This document shows positions 1-8,316 of a DNA stretch of 25,152 bases, in pieces. This DNA comes from Solirubrobacterales bacterium (lineage in GTDB: Bacteria; Actinomycetota; Thermoleophilia; Solirubrobacterales; Solirubrobacteraceae): positions 1 through 25,152 of the forward strand of contig PLYX01000117.1 of the NCBI GenBank assembly GCA_003151895.1, read 5' to 3'. Each line of letters begins with the position of its first letter. Within the stretch, counting starts at the first letter, position 1. The position numbers and the translations under genes are program-made. A model generated the notes under the pieces. That model was not told the DNA's origin. It did no database searches and worked only from the letters and a program-made list of their open reading frames with translations.

Positions 1-114
1 TCGGTGATCGCCGCCTATGAGCAGTGGTGCACCGCGTTCGAGTGCTGGACCACCGCCCAGCTCGAGGATTTCGTGAAGGCGCTCACTCGTCCGGTCATTG
101 CAGCGGGTGGGTGA
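1..114 (+). CDS. 3' end of an unidentified protein (partial)
   Basis: Frame 1 is open from the first base and stops at TGA 112-114, giving a 37-residue C-terminal fragment with the motifs EQWCTAFECW and QLEDFVKALTRP. The amphipathic character would suit a C-terminal helix, for example of a small winged-helix regulator, but too little is visible to assign a family. The thiamine riboswitch operon begins about 100 bases downstream, so the fragment need not be related to it. Confidence 0.5.
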   Translation, partial: SVIAAYEQWCTAFECWTTAQLEDFVKALTRPVIAAGG

Positions 115-197
115 CCCCGAGGGACTGCCACCCGCTTGTCCCCCGCCATGGGGGCCTGCCCACCGCAATGGGGGGTCCAGGGCTCGCCGCCTCGCGC

Positions 198-203
198 TAG
201 CAT
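198..203 (+). promoter_or_regulatory. candidate -10 hexamer of the thiamine-precursor operon
   Basis: TAGCAT fits the TANNNT -10 form seen elsewhere in this window and would start transcription near base 210, just ahead of the riboswitch. No convincing -35 is seen 17 bases upstream (GTCCAG), so this is tentative. Confidence 0.35.
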
Positions 204-218
204 CAGCCTCAGAGCAAA

Positions 219-327
219 TCAGGGGAGCTGGCGGGGAGCCGGCTGAGATGGCGTTTGATTGGGGACCCACCCACCCCACCCGGCGCCGACCCTTCGAACC
301 TGTGGGGTAATGCCCGCGGAGGGAGCG
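219..327 (+). promoter_or_regulatory. TPP (thiamine pyrophosphate) riboswitch
   Basis: All signature blocks of the THI element occur in order: GGGGAGC (222-228), CTGAGA (243-248), GACCC (288-292), GAACCTG (296-302), GTAATGCC (307-314) and GCGGAGGGA (316-324). The P3 region between 249 and 287 is long and C-rich. The last block contains GGAGGG (318-323), which is also the only ribosome-binding site for the GTG start at 330. Ligand binding, which closes the P1/P4 side of the aptamer, would therefore be expected to hide this site directly. That points to translational control without a separate expression platform. The aptamer assignment is near certain; the mechanism is inferred from the overlap. 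Confidence 0.95.
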
Positions 328-329
328 AA

Positions 330-1115
330 GTGCCCACCCAACTGAAGTTCCGCGAGCGCCCAACGCACGAGGCGAGCGGCGCGGGCGATGGGGTCCGCCT
401 CAGCGCGGTCAGCCGCGCCTACCGGGATCGCCGCGGGGCGCAGGTGAAGGCGCTCGCCGGCGTGTCGCTGCGGGCGGCCCGCGGGAGCGTGCTCGCGGTG
501 GTGGGGCCGAGCGGCTGCGGCAAGACCACTCTGCTGGAGCTGATCTGCGGGCTGCAACAACCCGACGCGGGCGCCATAAAGTGCGAGCCGGCGGTGCTGA
601 TGCCCCAGCGAGACCTGCTGCTGCCGTGGCTGAGCGCGCTCGACAACGCGGCACTGGCGTTGCGCATAGCCGGCCGCTCGCGCAAGGACGCGCGCGCTGG
701 CGCGGCGGCTCTGTTTGACGAGCTCGGCCTCGGCGGCTTCGAGCGTGCCCGCCCGCACGAGCTCTCCGGCGGGATGCGCCAGCGCGTGGCGTTCTTGCGC
801 ACGCTGCTCTCCGGCAAGCCGGTGCTGTGCCTGGACGAGCCGTTCGGGGCGCTCGACGCGATCACCCGCCAGGAGATGCAGGAGTGGCTGACGGGAGCGC
901 TCGTACGCGAGCCGCGCACCGTGGTGCTCGTGACCCACGACGTCGAGGAGGCGATCGTGCTCGCCGACCGGGTCGCAATCCTCTCCCCTCGCCCGGGCCG
1001 TGTGCTGGCCGAGCTCACCGTCGATCTCCCCCGGCCGCGCACCCGCACCGACACGGTGGTGGTGGCGCTGCGCGAGCGTGCATTGGAGATTCTGACCCGG
1101 AGCAGAGTCGCATGA
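330..1115 (+). CDS. thiZ: ABC transporter ATP-binding protein, thiamine-precursor import (ThiZ-like)
   Basis: This cytoplasmic ATPase of about 261 residues powers a nitrate/taurine/HMP-type importer. Canonical motifs are visible: Walker A GPSGCGKTT (about residues 59-67), Q-loop in MPQRDLLLPW, signature LSGGMRQRV, Walker B VLCLDEPFGALD and H-loop VTHDVEEA. An in-frame ATG at 255 lies inside the riboswitch aptamer and is unlikely to be used. GTG 330 has GGAGGG six bases upstream and is preferred. The stop overlaps the permease start (ATGA, 1112-1115). The TPP riboswitch and the NMT1-like binding protein downstream indicate that the substrate is a thiamine pyrimidine (HMP or formylaminopyrimidine type) rather than sulfonate or nitrate, which close relatives carry. 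Confidence 0.88.
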   Translation: MPTQLKFRERPTHEASGAGDGVRLSAVSRAYRDRRGAQVKALAGVSLRAARGSVLAVVGPSGCGKTTLLELICGLQQPDAGAIKCEPAVLMPQRDLLLPWLSALDNAALALRIAGRSRKDARAGAAALFDELGLGGFERARPHELSGGMRQRVAFLRTLLSGKPVLCLDEPFGALDAITRQEMQEWLTGALVREPRTVVLVTHDVEEAIVLADRVAILSPRPGRVLAELTVDLPRPRTRTDTVVVALRERALEILTRSRVA

Positions 1116-1876
1116 GGCGTGGCCTTGAACACACCGTGCCGCCGCTGCTGCTGGCACTTGCCTTCCTCGGCCTGTGGGAGCTGTATGTGGACGTGCAAGG
1201 GGTGGACCCGCTGGTGCTGCCCGCCCCCCATGCGATGTTCGCCGAACTGTGGGACAACGCCGGACTGCTTTGGTCGAACTTCACAATCACCGCCAGGGAG
1301 GTCGTGTTTGGACTGGCGCTTGCCCTGATGGGTGGCTTTGCGATGGCGGTCGCGATCCACCTGTGGGCGCCCATGCGCCGGGCGGTCTACCCGCATACGG
1401 TCGGCTCTCAAGCAGTGCCGATTGCGGTGATCGCCGCCCCGCTGTGCTTCTGGTGGGGTTTCGGGATCTTCCCGAAGCTCTTTGTGATCGCGCTGATCTG
1501 CTTTTTCCCGGTGGTGGTCACGACCGTCGACGGGCTTGCGGCTGTCGACCCCGACGAGATCAAGCTGCTGCGCACGCTCGATGCCTCGCGCTGGCAGGCG
1601 TTCCGCTTCGCGGAGCTGCCGGCGGCGCTCCCGGCGGCGCTCAGCGGTGCGCGCATCGCCCTCGCGGTGGGTGTGATCGGCGCGTTCATAGCGGAGACGT
1701 CCACCCCCACGACCGGTCCTTACGCGGGGCTCGGGCGCGAGATCACCTCGGACTTGACTGCTCTGCAAACGCCACGCGCATATGCCGCCACCGCCGTGTT
1801 GTTCGTGTTTGCAATCGCCTGTTTCTACACCCTGACAATCGCCGAGCGCAAGCTGGCGCCATGGACTCACCGATGA
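1112..1876 (+). CDS. thiX: ABC transporter permease, thiamine-precursor import (ThiX-like)
   Basis: This is a 254-residue integral membrane protein of the BPD_transp_1 type with about six hydrophobic segments, beginning in PPLLLALAFLGLWELYV. The cytoplasmic EAA loop that contacts the ATPase is visible around LRTLDASRWQAFRFAELPAA, followed by an ALSGARIALAVG segment typical of SsuC/ThiX/TauC permeases. The start codon overlaps the preceding gene by four bases, so translation is probably coupled, and the binding-protein gene follows after 10 bases. The family also includes sulfonate and nitrate permeases; the thiamine assignment comes from the riboswitch and from the partner binding protein. 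Confidence 0.87.
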   Translation: MRRGLEHTVPPLLLALAFLGLWELYVDVQGVDPLVLPAPHAMFAELWDNAGLLWSNFTITAREVVFGLALALMGGFAMAVAIHLWAPMRRAVYPHTVGSQAVPIAVIAAPLCFWWGFGIFPKLFVIALICFFPVVVTTVDGLAAVDPDEIKLLRTLDASRWQAFRFAELPAALPAALSGARIALAVGVIGAFIAETSTPTTGPYAGLGREITSDLTALQTPRAYAATAVLFVFAIACFYTLTIAERKLAPWTHR

Positions 1877-1886
1877 GGAGACCCAG

Positions 1887-2918
1887 TTGACCACAAGCCC
1901 GCTCCGCCGTCGCTCATTCGCCCTACTGATCGCACTGACGCTGAGCCTCGCGCTGAGCGCCTGCGGCTCAAAGCAGGACACCCTCTCCGCGCCCGCGACG
2001 AAGCCGTTCACGGTGATGCTCGACTGGTTCCCCAATGCCGACCATGCGCCGCTGTATACGGCGATCGCGCATGGGGACTTCAGCACCGTGGGGCTGGACG
2101 TGCGTCCAATCGTGCCCGGCGAATCGGCCGAACCGCTGAAGCTGCTTGCCGCCGGCAAGGTGGACATGGCGATCTCCTATGAGCCCGAGCTGCTGCTCGC
2201 ACGCGACCAGGGCCTGGAGCTGGTGTCGATCGGCGCGCTCGTGCAGCGCCCGCTCACCTCGATCATCGCACTGCCGGGAGCGCACGTGCGCAAGGTCTCA
2301 GATCTCGCCGGTAAGCGCGTGGGCACCGCGGGGATCGGCTACCAGACGGCCGAGCTGCACACGGCCCTACAAGCGGCGGGTGTGAGCCCGAGCGCGGTTC
2401 AGGAAGCGAACGTCGGGTTCAACCTCGTGCCGGCGATGCTCTCCGGCAAGGTGGCGGCCACGCTCGGCGGCTTCTGGAACTACGAGGCCCTCCAGCTACA
2501 GCAGATGCACAAGCGCCCCGTGGTGATCCCCGTCGATCGGGCCGGCGTGCCCACTTATGACGAGCTGGTGCTCGTCGTACGCGAGGAAGAGGCCCGCACG
2601 GACGGACAGGACCTGCGCGCCTTCCTGCAGGCGCTCACCCGCGGCGAGCAGCAGGCGCGCTCGAACCCCGCGGCGACGGCGGCGCTGATCGTGAAGGCCA
2701 ACCCCTCCGCGGAACAAAAGCTCCAACTCGCCTCGATCGAAGCGACACTCCCGGCGACGCTCCCCGCCGATCGCTCCAAGCCCTACGGGTGGCAGGACCC
2801 AGCCGCGTGGGCAACGTTCGGCCATTGGATGTTCTCGCACGGACTGATACGGTCGAACCCGAACAGCATCGGCCTCCCGCCGTTCACCAACGAGTTCCTA
2901 CCCGGTCAAGGCATATAG
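1887..2918 (+). CDS. thiY: Substrate-binding lipoprotein for thiamine pyrimidine precursor (ThiY/NMT1 family)
   Basis: This 343-residue protein has a lipoprotein signal peptide: Arg-rich n-region, hydrophobic core and lipobox ending LSAC with Cys26. It should be anchored outside the membrane and deliver ligand to the permease. The NMT1/THI5 signature LDWFPNADHAPLYTA (about residue 46 on) is characteristic of HMP and formylaminopyrimidine binders, and GKRVGTAGIGYQTAE is the usual second-lobe motif. The start is TTG 1887, with GAGGAG six bases upstream; no ATG or GTG fits better ahead of the signal peptide. It is the last gene of the riboswitch operon and is followed by 127 bases without a gene. 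Confidence 0.9.
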   Translation: MTTSPLRRRSFALLIALTLSLALSACGSKQDTLSAPATKPFTVMLDWFPNADHAPLYTAIAHGDFSTVGLDVRPIVPGESAEPLKLLAAGKVDMAISYEPELLLARDQGLELVSIGALVQRPLTSIIALPGAHVRKVSDLAGKRVGTAGIGYQTAELHTALQAAGVSPSAVQEANVGFNLVPAMLSGKVAATLGGFWNYEALQLQQMHKRPVVIPVDRAGVPTYDELVLVVREEEARTDGQDLRAFLQALTRGEQQARSNPAATAALIVKANPSAEQKLQLASIEATLPATLPADRSKPYGWQDPAAWATFGHWMFSHGLIRSNPNSIGLPPFTNEFLPGQGI

Positions 2919-3032
2919 ATAGGCCGGTGACCACCCGGGAATGAGGTCGGTATGAGCGCTTGATCGGTCGCATCCGTACCGCTCCGCGCCAACACCCGTA
3001 CTTTCCCGCACGGAAGCCGCGCCCTCAGGCGA

Positions 3033-3038
3033 TAGCGT
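3033..3038 (+). promoter_or_regulatory. -10 element for leaderless transcription of the NarL-type regulator
   Basis: TAGCGT lies seven bases before the GTG start at 3046, so the transcript would begin at or next to the start codon. No Shine-Dalgarno sequence precedes the start. The pattern matches four other genes in the window. Confidence 0.5.
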
Positions 3039-3045
3039 CACCCCC

Positions 3046-3714
3046 GTGACAGAGCAGAGCGAGCAGGCCGAGCAGCAGGCGCCCGGCACGATTCGCATCG
3101 TGCTGGCCGACGACCACGCGGTCGTGCGCAGCGGTCTGCGGCTGCTGCTGGAGAACGAGAGCGACTTCGAGGTTGTGGCGGAGGCGGGCGACATCGAAAG
3201 CACCCAGCGCTACGTGCGCGGGCATCGTCCCGCGGTGCTCGTGCTCGACCTGAACATGCCTGGGGGATCGAGCCTCGAGGCGATCCCGAACATTCGCGAG
3301 CACAGCCCCGACACTCAGATCGTGGTGCTCACGATGCAGCAGGAGCCGGCGTTCGCACGCCATGCGCTGAGCGCGGGCGCGATCGGCTACGTGCTCAAGG
3401 AGGCGGCCGACGACGAGCTGGTCGAGGCGGTGCGCAGGGCGGCGCGCAGCGAGAGCTATCTCAACCCGCGCCTCGGCGCCCGACTCGCCTCAGAGCCGGC
3501 GCCCGGTCCCCCCGACGACCTGAGCGAGCGCGAGGTCGACGTTTTGCGGTTGATCGCCCTCGGCCACACCAACGCCGAGATCGCCGAGCGGCTCTTCCTG
3601 TCGGTGCGCACGGTGGAGACCCACCGCGCCCACATCCAGCAGAAGCTCAACCTCTCCTCGCGAGCCGAGCTCGTCGCCTACGCGCTCAAACGCGGCCTGA
3701 TCAAAGGCTCCTAG
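3046..3714 (+). CDS. NarL/FixJ-family response regulator (orphan)
   Basis: This 222-residue two-component regulator has a receiver domain at residues 16-135: acidic pair D22/D23, phospho-acceptor D68 in VLVLDLNMPG, switch Thr96 and invariant Lys118 in YVLKEA. A LuxR-type helix-turn-helix follows at about 155-215 (LSEREVDVLRLIALGHTN, then LSVRTVETHRAHI), so it is a DNA-binding transcription factor. No histidine kinase is adjacent; its partner must be elsewhere. The GTG start follows a -10-like TAGCGT by seven bases with no ribosome site, suggesting a leaderless message. It converges on the deacetylase gene with only six bases between the stops. Its targets cannot be told from the sequence. Confidence 0.9.
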   Translation: MTEQSEQAEQQAPGTIRIVLADDHAVVRSGLRLLLENESDFEVVAEAGDIESTQRYVRGHRPAVLVLDLNMPGGSSLEAIPNIREHSPDTQIVVLTMQQEPAFARHALSAGAIGYVLKEAADDELVEAVRRAARSESYLNPRLGARLASEPAPGPPDDLSEREVDVLRLIALGHTNAEIAERLFLSVRTVETHRAHIQQKLNLSSRAELVAYALKRGLIKGS

Positions 3715-3720
3715 GAGTAC

Positions 3721-4743
<1,023 letters not shown>

Positions 4744-4852
4744 CGCACGCGCATCATGATGGTCTCTATCGTCTCTTTCGACTGCAAGCACGATCCGGGG
4801 CGGCGCCGGGAACACCTGACGCCCCCCGGCCGCCGGCGAGCGGAGGATGGCT
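4744..4852. promoter_or_regulatory. Divergent promoter region between deacetylase and alcohol dehydrogenase genes
   Basis: About 110 bases separate the two divergent starts, and promoters for both must lie here unless they are further inside the genes. No clear -35/-10 pair is visible in either direction. CATGAT ends nine bases before the deacetylase ATG on the minus strand and is the only weak -10 candidate. Confidence 0.3.
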
Positions 4853-5821
4853 GTGACCGATGAGATGCGCGCGATGGTGTTCGAGGGTCCCGGCCGGCCC
4901 CTGCGGGCAGTCACACGCGCGATACCGGAACCCCGCCCTGGACAGTTGCTGCTGCGCGTGCGGGCGTGCGGCGTGTGCCGCACCGACCTGCACCTGCTCG
5001 ACGGGGAGGTGCCGGTCGCCGATCCCCCACGCATCCTCGGACATCAGATTGTCGCGACGGTGGAGCCCGGCGAGGAGCGAGTCGGTGTTCCCTGGCTCGG
5101 CTGGAGCTGCGGCGAATGCGAGCCGTGTCGCTCGGGTCGAGAGAACCTCTGTCCGCGAGCGCGGTTCACGGGATGTGACATCGACGGCGGCATGGCCGAG
5201 TACACGGTTGCCGACGAGCGCTACTGCTTCCCGATCCCTGAGGGCTATCCCGACGAGCAGGCAGCCCCGCTGCTGTGCGCGGGGCTGATCGGATACCGGG
5301 CGCTGCGCATGTGCGGGGACGCCCGCCGGATCGGTCTGTACGGGTTCGGCGCGGCGGCGCACATAATCGCTCAGGTTGCCACCTGGCAGGGTCGGCGCGT
5401 GTTCGCGTTCACGCGTCCCGGAGACACCGCCGCACAGGCGTTCGCGCTCGAGCTTGGAGCGAGCTGGGTGGGTTCCTCCGAAAAACAGCCACCGGAGCCA
5501 CTCGACGCAGCGATCATCTTCGCGCCCGACGGTGCGCTCGTGCCGCTCGCGCTGAGCGCGGTGGCGCCCGGCGGAACGGTTGTGTGCGGAGGGATACACA
5601 TGAGCGACATACCCTCCTTCCCGTACCGCGCCCTGTGGGGCGAGCGGATCCTCCGCTCGGTGGCCAACTTGACACGCGCAGACGCCGAGGAGTTCCTCGC
5701 GCTCGCTCCCGAAGTTCCGGTCAGCACGCACGTGAGGAGCTACTCGCTGGAGGATGCCGGCAAGGCACTCGAAGACTTGCGGGCCGGCAGGTTCACTGGC
5801 GCCGCCGTGATCACGCCGTAG
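4853..5821 (+). CDS. Zinc-dependent alcohol dehydrogenase (MDR superfamily, CAD2/AdhA-like)
   Basis: A medium-chain dehydrogenase of about 322 residues that should oxidise or reduce alcohols/aldehydes with NAD(P). The catalytic zinc site includes Cys in ACGVCRTDLH, His in LGHQ and Cys in LLCAGLIGYRAL. The structural zinc lobe has four Cys in SCGECEPCRSGRENLC. The nucleotide-binding turn GLYGFGAAAH and the segments FTRPGD, IFAPDGALVP and GGIHMSDIPSF match the CAD2-type subgroup. The usual GHE is GHQ here, a conservative but uncommon change beside the zinc ligand. An ATG at 4847 directly abuts GGAGG and would leave no spacing; GTG 4853 lies six bases after it and is preferred. The 3' end overlaps the convergent stress-protein gene by 11 bases. 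Confidence 0.88.
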   Translation: MTDEMRAMVFEGPGRPLRAVTRAIPEPRPGQLLLRVRACGVCRTDLHLLDGEVPVADPPRILGHQIVATVEPGEERVGVPWLGWSCGECEPCRSGRENLCPRARFTGCDIDGGMAEYTVADERYCFPIPEGYPDEQAAPLLCAGLIGYRALRMCGDARRIGLYGFGAAAHIIAQVATWQGRRVFAFTRPGDTAAQAFALELGASWVGSSEKQPPEPLDAAIIFAPDGALVPLALSAVAPGGTVVCGGIHMSDIPSFPYRALWGERILRSVANLTRADAEEFLALAPEVPVSTHVRSYSLEDAGKALEDLRAGRFTGAAVITP

Positions 5822-6245
5822 CGACGTGCGCCGTCTGCGGCACCACGACGACCGGCACGGGCGACTTTGCGAGCAACTCGACGGTGACGGTGCCGATCGC
5901 CTTGTGCAGCCGCGAATGGTGCTCGGAGCCGACAACGATCGCCTCGGCGTGGTGGCGCACGGCCGCATCGCCGAGCGCCGACACCGGATCGCGGTCGACC
6001 ACCTCGACCTCGACGTCGAGGTCGAACAGCGAGTCTTCGCCCTCGAGCAGCAGCTCGTCGACGAGCGCGCGTCCCAGGCGGTGGCGCTCGTCGGCGCTCG
6101 AGAGGGCTGACGGCGGCGCGTGCAGCGGACGGCAGGAGTGCACGATCACGAGCTTTCCGTCGGGGAGCAGCTGCTTCACGGCCCACTGCGCGGCCAGCCG
6201 CGCGCTGTCGGTTCGGTCGTAACCAAGCACCAGACACGTTGACAT
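5811..6245 (-). CDS. Universal stress protein (UspA family)
   Basis: A single-domain USP of 144 residues with the usual N-terminal strand and Asp (LVLGYDRTDSA), and the C-terminal block AIVVGSEHHSRLHKAIGTVT followed by LLAKSPVPVVVVP. The ATP-binding signature G-2X-G-9X-G-S/T is only partly kept: the second glycine position is His and spacing is altered, so ATP binding is uncertain. The start ATG 6245 lies six bases downstream of a TAGGCT hexamer with no ribosome site, consistent with a leaderless message. It converges on and overlaps the alcohol dehydrogenase 3' end by 11 bases. A cytoplasmic stress role is known for the family; nothing more specific can be said. Confidence 0.85.
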   Translation of the reverse strand: MSTCLVLGYDRTDSARLAAQWAVKQLLPDGKLVIVHSCRPLHAPPSALSSADERHRLGRALVDELLLEGEDSLFDLDVEVEVVDRDPVSALGDAAVRHHAEAIVVGSEHHSRLHKAIGTVTVELLAKSPVPVVVVPQTAHVATA

Positions 6246-6251
6246 GGCTTG

Positions 6252-6257
6252 AGCCTA
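6252..6257 (-). promoter_or_regulatory. -10 element for leaderless transcription of the universal stress gene
   Basis: On the minus strand TAGGCT precedes the ATG at 6245 by six bases. The same hexamer at the same distance precedes the exporter gene at 25012. Confidence 0.5.
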
Positions 6258-6350
6258 CGTCCGGCGCCTGCGCGGGGCAGCCGCGTAAAACCGTCGTCGG
6301 ATGGGAATAACTACTCACCCCTCCTATTTCGGGCGAGCACTGAGGGTCGC

Positions 6351-6893
6351 TCACTCCGGCAGCAGCCTGTAACGGCGCGTGTCCGGGTCGCGCTCGAGCA
6401 GCCCCGCGGCCACCAATGTCAACACGTAACGATGGACGGTGCTCGTGTTAAGGTCGAGCTGCTCGGAGATGTCCTTGATGCCCATGTCGACGCCCTCCGG
6501 CGGGAAGCAGGAAAGCACGAGCAGGCCCGCGAGCAGCGAGCGCGACAGCCGTCTGTTGTCCTGGAGGGCACGGTATCTGGAGCTGAGCGCCTGTTTGGCG
6601 TGAGAGCGGTGGAAGCCGGTCCCGGCGACGAGCGCCGACACGCTTGGCGCGGCGTCCTCTCCCAGCGCAGCCCGCACAACATGGTCGACCTGGTTGCGCG
6701 ACAGCGTGACCGAGACGAGCGGGTCGCCCGAATTCTTGCGCCCCTCGGGCGAAGGTGCCGTTCGATCGCCGCTGGACCCCTGCACACTGTCTTCCGGCGC
6801 ACTGCTCTCCGGCGCACTGCTCTCCGGCGCACTGCTCTCCGGTGTGCGGTCTTCCGGTTGCGGCTCCGACTCGGTGGACGGCTCGCGATTCAC
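6351..6893 (-). CDS. IclR-like winged-helix protein without effector domain
   Basis: A protein of about 180 residues. The C-terminal 75 residues form an IclR-type winged helix: MGIKDISEQLDLNTSTVHRY is the helix-turn-helix, then LVAAGLLERDPDTRRYRLLP is the wing, and the protein ends there. The IclR ligand-binding domain is therefore absent. The first 55 residues are Ser/Pro/Glu-rich, including a 15-bp tandem repeat encoding ESSAP units, and should be disordered. A middle segment (LVSVTLSRNQVDHVVRAALG) may be a second small helical domain. The GTG start at 6893 lies four bases after the TGA of the ABC-type gene, so it is probably translated from the same message. An upstream start at 7013 would read through the ABC gene and is less likely. 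Targets are unknown. Confidence 0.72.
   Translation of the reverse strand: MNREPSTESEPQPEDRTPESSAPESSAPESSAPEDSVQGSSGDRTAPSPEGRKNSGDPLVSVTLSRNQVDHVVRAALGEDAAPSVSALVAGTGFHRSHAKQALSSRYRALQDNRRLSRSLLAGLLVLSCFPPEGVDMGIKDISEQLDLNTSTVHRYVLTLVAAGLLERDPDTRRYRLLPE
6793..6837 (-). repeat. 15-bp tandem repeat, three perfect copies
   Basis: TCCGGCGCACTGCTC occurs three times head to tail (6793-6807, 6808-6822, 6823-6837) with a degenerate fourth copy after it. It lies in frame in the winged-helix gene and encodes a Ser/Ala/Pro/Glu linker, so copy-number change would lengthen or shorten the linker without breaking the frame. Confidence 0.9.
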
Positions 6894-6897
6894 GACC

Positions 6898-7644
6898 TCA
6901 CCCGGGCGCCGCTCGTCCGCGCGTGGGGAACTCGACGACGTTGTCGCGCTCGGGCGAGGCTCCCGAGGGCACGAGCAGGCGACCGTCACTGAGCGATCCG
7001 ATCCGGTGGGCATGCACCATCGATGGCATGTCGGGCACCGTGATGAGCACCCCGAGCCAGTCCTGCTCTGCCGTGCTGCGCAACAGGCCCATCACCTCCT
7101 CGCGCTGGAGCACGTCGAGGTTGGCGGTCGGATCGTCGACGACCAGCAGGCTCGGCTGTCTGACCATCGCATGAGCGATCGAGACGAGTGTGCGCTCGCC
7201 ATCGGTCAGATCCTCCCAGCGCCCTTTGGAGCATTCGGCCACTCCGACGCGCGCGAGCGCTGCCGCCGAACGACGACGTGCGCGGCGCAAAGTCTGGCGT
7301 TTGAGCAGCGGTAGAGCCACGTAGTCGAGCATCTCCAGCTCGTCGCTCTCCGGTCCCGTCCGCCTGGCCCAGCCGATCTCCTCGCGCAGGAGACGCACAA
7401 GCCCGGCCCGTGACATGCGACCGAGATCCTGCTCCTTGAAGCTGACGACACCGTTTTCGGGCGCCTCCAGGCCCACCGCCACCTTCAGCAGCGTGGTCTT
7501 TCCGGAGCCCCGCTGTCCCCATACCGCGACACACTCCCCCGCGTACACCGACAGCGAGATGTCCTTCAGCACCGCTGTCTCGTGCGGACCACGCCAGTAA
7601 CTCTTGCTGACCCGCTCCAGCAAGAGCCGCACCTGTGAGCTCAA
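6898..7644 (-). CDS. Degenerate ABC-type ATPase without a permease
   Basis: A 248-residue protein with the fold and order of LolD/MacB-type ABC ATPases but altered catalytic motifs. Walker A is intact (GQRGSGKTT, 43-51). The Q-loop Gln is Arg (GWARR, 91-95). The signature reads LTDGE instead of LSGGQ (146-150). Walker B keeps its Asp170, but the catalytic Glu is Asp171 (LLVVDDPTANLD). The H-loop His is replaced by Pro204 (LITVPD). ATP binding is plausible, but normal hydrolysis is doubtful. TTG 7644 overlaps the stop of padR (TTGA) and has GGGGAG nine bases upstream; GTG 7632 is an alternative. No transmembrane partner is nearby, and the flanking genes are both DNA-binding regulators, so a sensor or regulatory role is more likely than transport. 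That is an inference. Confidence 0.82.
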   Translation of the reverse strand: MSSQVRLLLERVSKSYWRGPHETAVLKDISLSVYAGECVAVWGQRGSGKTTLLKVAVGLEAPENGVVSFKEQDLGRMSRAGLVRLLREEIGWARRTGPESDELEMLDYVALPLLKRQTLRRARRRSAAALARVGVAECSKGRWEDLTDGERTLVSIAHAMVRQPSLLVVDDPTANLDVLQREEVMGLLRSTAEQDWLGVLITVPDMPSMVHAHRIGSLSDGRLLVPSGASPERDNVVEFPTRGRAAPG

Positions 7645-8225
7645 GCGACTCTGTCTCCCCGTGCTGTGCTGCGCGCCTGGGCGCCGTTTAGCTTGTCCAT
7701 GATGGCTCGCGCCTTCTGCAGCCACTCGGCTCTGGCCTGCAGCTGCTTGATCTCGGCATCGCGTACCAGCAACACGGCCACCTCCGACCACGCTCTGGGC
7801 CCGCCCGGTGTGCGGCCGGCCGGTCGCCTGAGGTCTTCCAGACGGGCGAGACAGGCCTGCTCCTGCGTTTGGGCCAGCTCGATCAGCCGCGGAAGGTTGT
7901 GTGGTCTGGAGAGCGCGATCTTCATGTACAGCTCGTCGCGTACGGGCGCCAGCGACGAGCAGCCAAGCATCCACTCCTCGAAGTGGTCGATCCCCTTGGG
8001 CGTGGCTTCGTAGATCGTGCGCGGCGCAGCGCGCTCGTTCGTTGCGTCCGCCCTGGAGCCGGCGTTGCGAACGAGCGCCTCAGAGCTGAGCTGGTCGAGC
8101 GCCGAGTAGACACCGGTCGGGGCAAAGCCTGACGATCCGAACCTCTCCCCCAGACGGCGTGCGAGGTCGTAACCGTAGCCCGGTCGCTCGATGACGAGTC
8201 CCAGTACCGCGTTCTTGGCTGACAT
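7641..8225 (-). CDS. PadR-family transcriptional regulator
   Basis: A 194-residue protein with an N-terminal PadR winged helix: AVLGLVIERPGYGYDLARRL, then GVYSALDQLSSEALV and a wing around RTIYEATPKGIDHFEEWM. A C-terminal helical Vir_C-like dimerisation region follows (about residues 95-194), rich in Arg/Glu/Leu. PadR proteins are usually ligand-responsive repressors of transporter or detoxification genes. Here the first downstream gene overlaps by four bases and encodes a degenerate ABC ATPase, so the regulator probably controls its own operon. A gapped palindrome with GCAT/ATGC arms (8260-8279) lies about 35 bases upstream and is a weak operator candidate. ATG 8225 fits the family N-terminus; the frame is open further upstream but without similarity. 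Confidence 0.85.
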   Translation of the reverse strand: MSAKNAVLGLVIERPGYGYDLARRLGERFGSSGFAPTGVYSALDQLSSEALVRNAGSRADATNERAAPRTIYEATPKGIDHFEEWMLGCSSLAPVRDELYMKIALSRPHNLPRLIELAQTQEQACLARLEDLRRPAGRTPGGPRAWSEVAVLLVRDAEIKQLQARAEWLQKARAIMDKLNGAQARSTARGDRVA

Positions 8226-8316
8226 CGCTGGTTCGGCCTTCAATTCCAAACGTCCGCTGGCATGTCCAACACAGTATGCAAGATCGCGCGGGGATGTGTC
8301 CTTGTGCCGAACAATT

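Noticed and set aside
255..329. Longer N-terminus for the thiamine-precursor ATPase from ATG 255
   Set aside because: The codon lies inside the conserved TPP aptamer, and GTG 330 has the proper ribosome site.
419..2167. 582-codon open frame on the minus strand
   Set aside because: It is antisense to three well-supported importer genes, has no family motifs, and is typical of GC-rich shadow frames.
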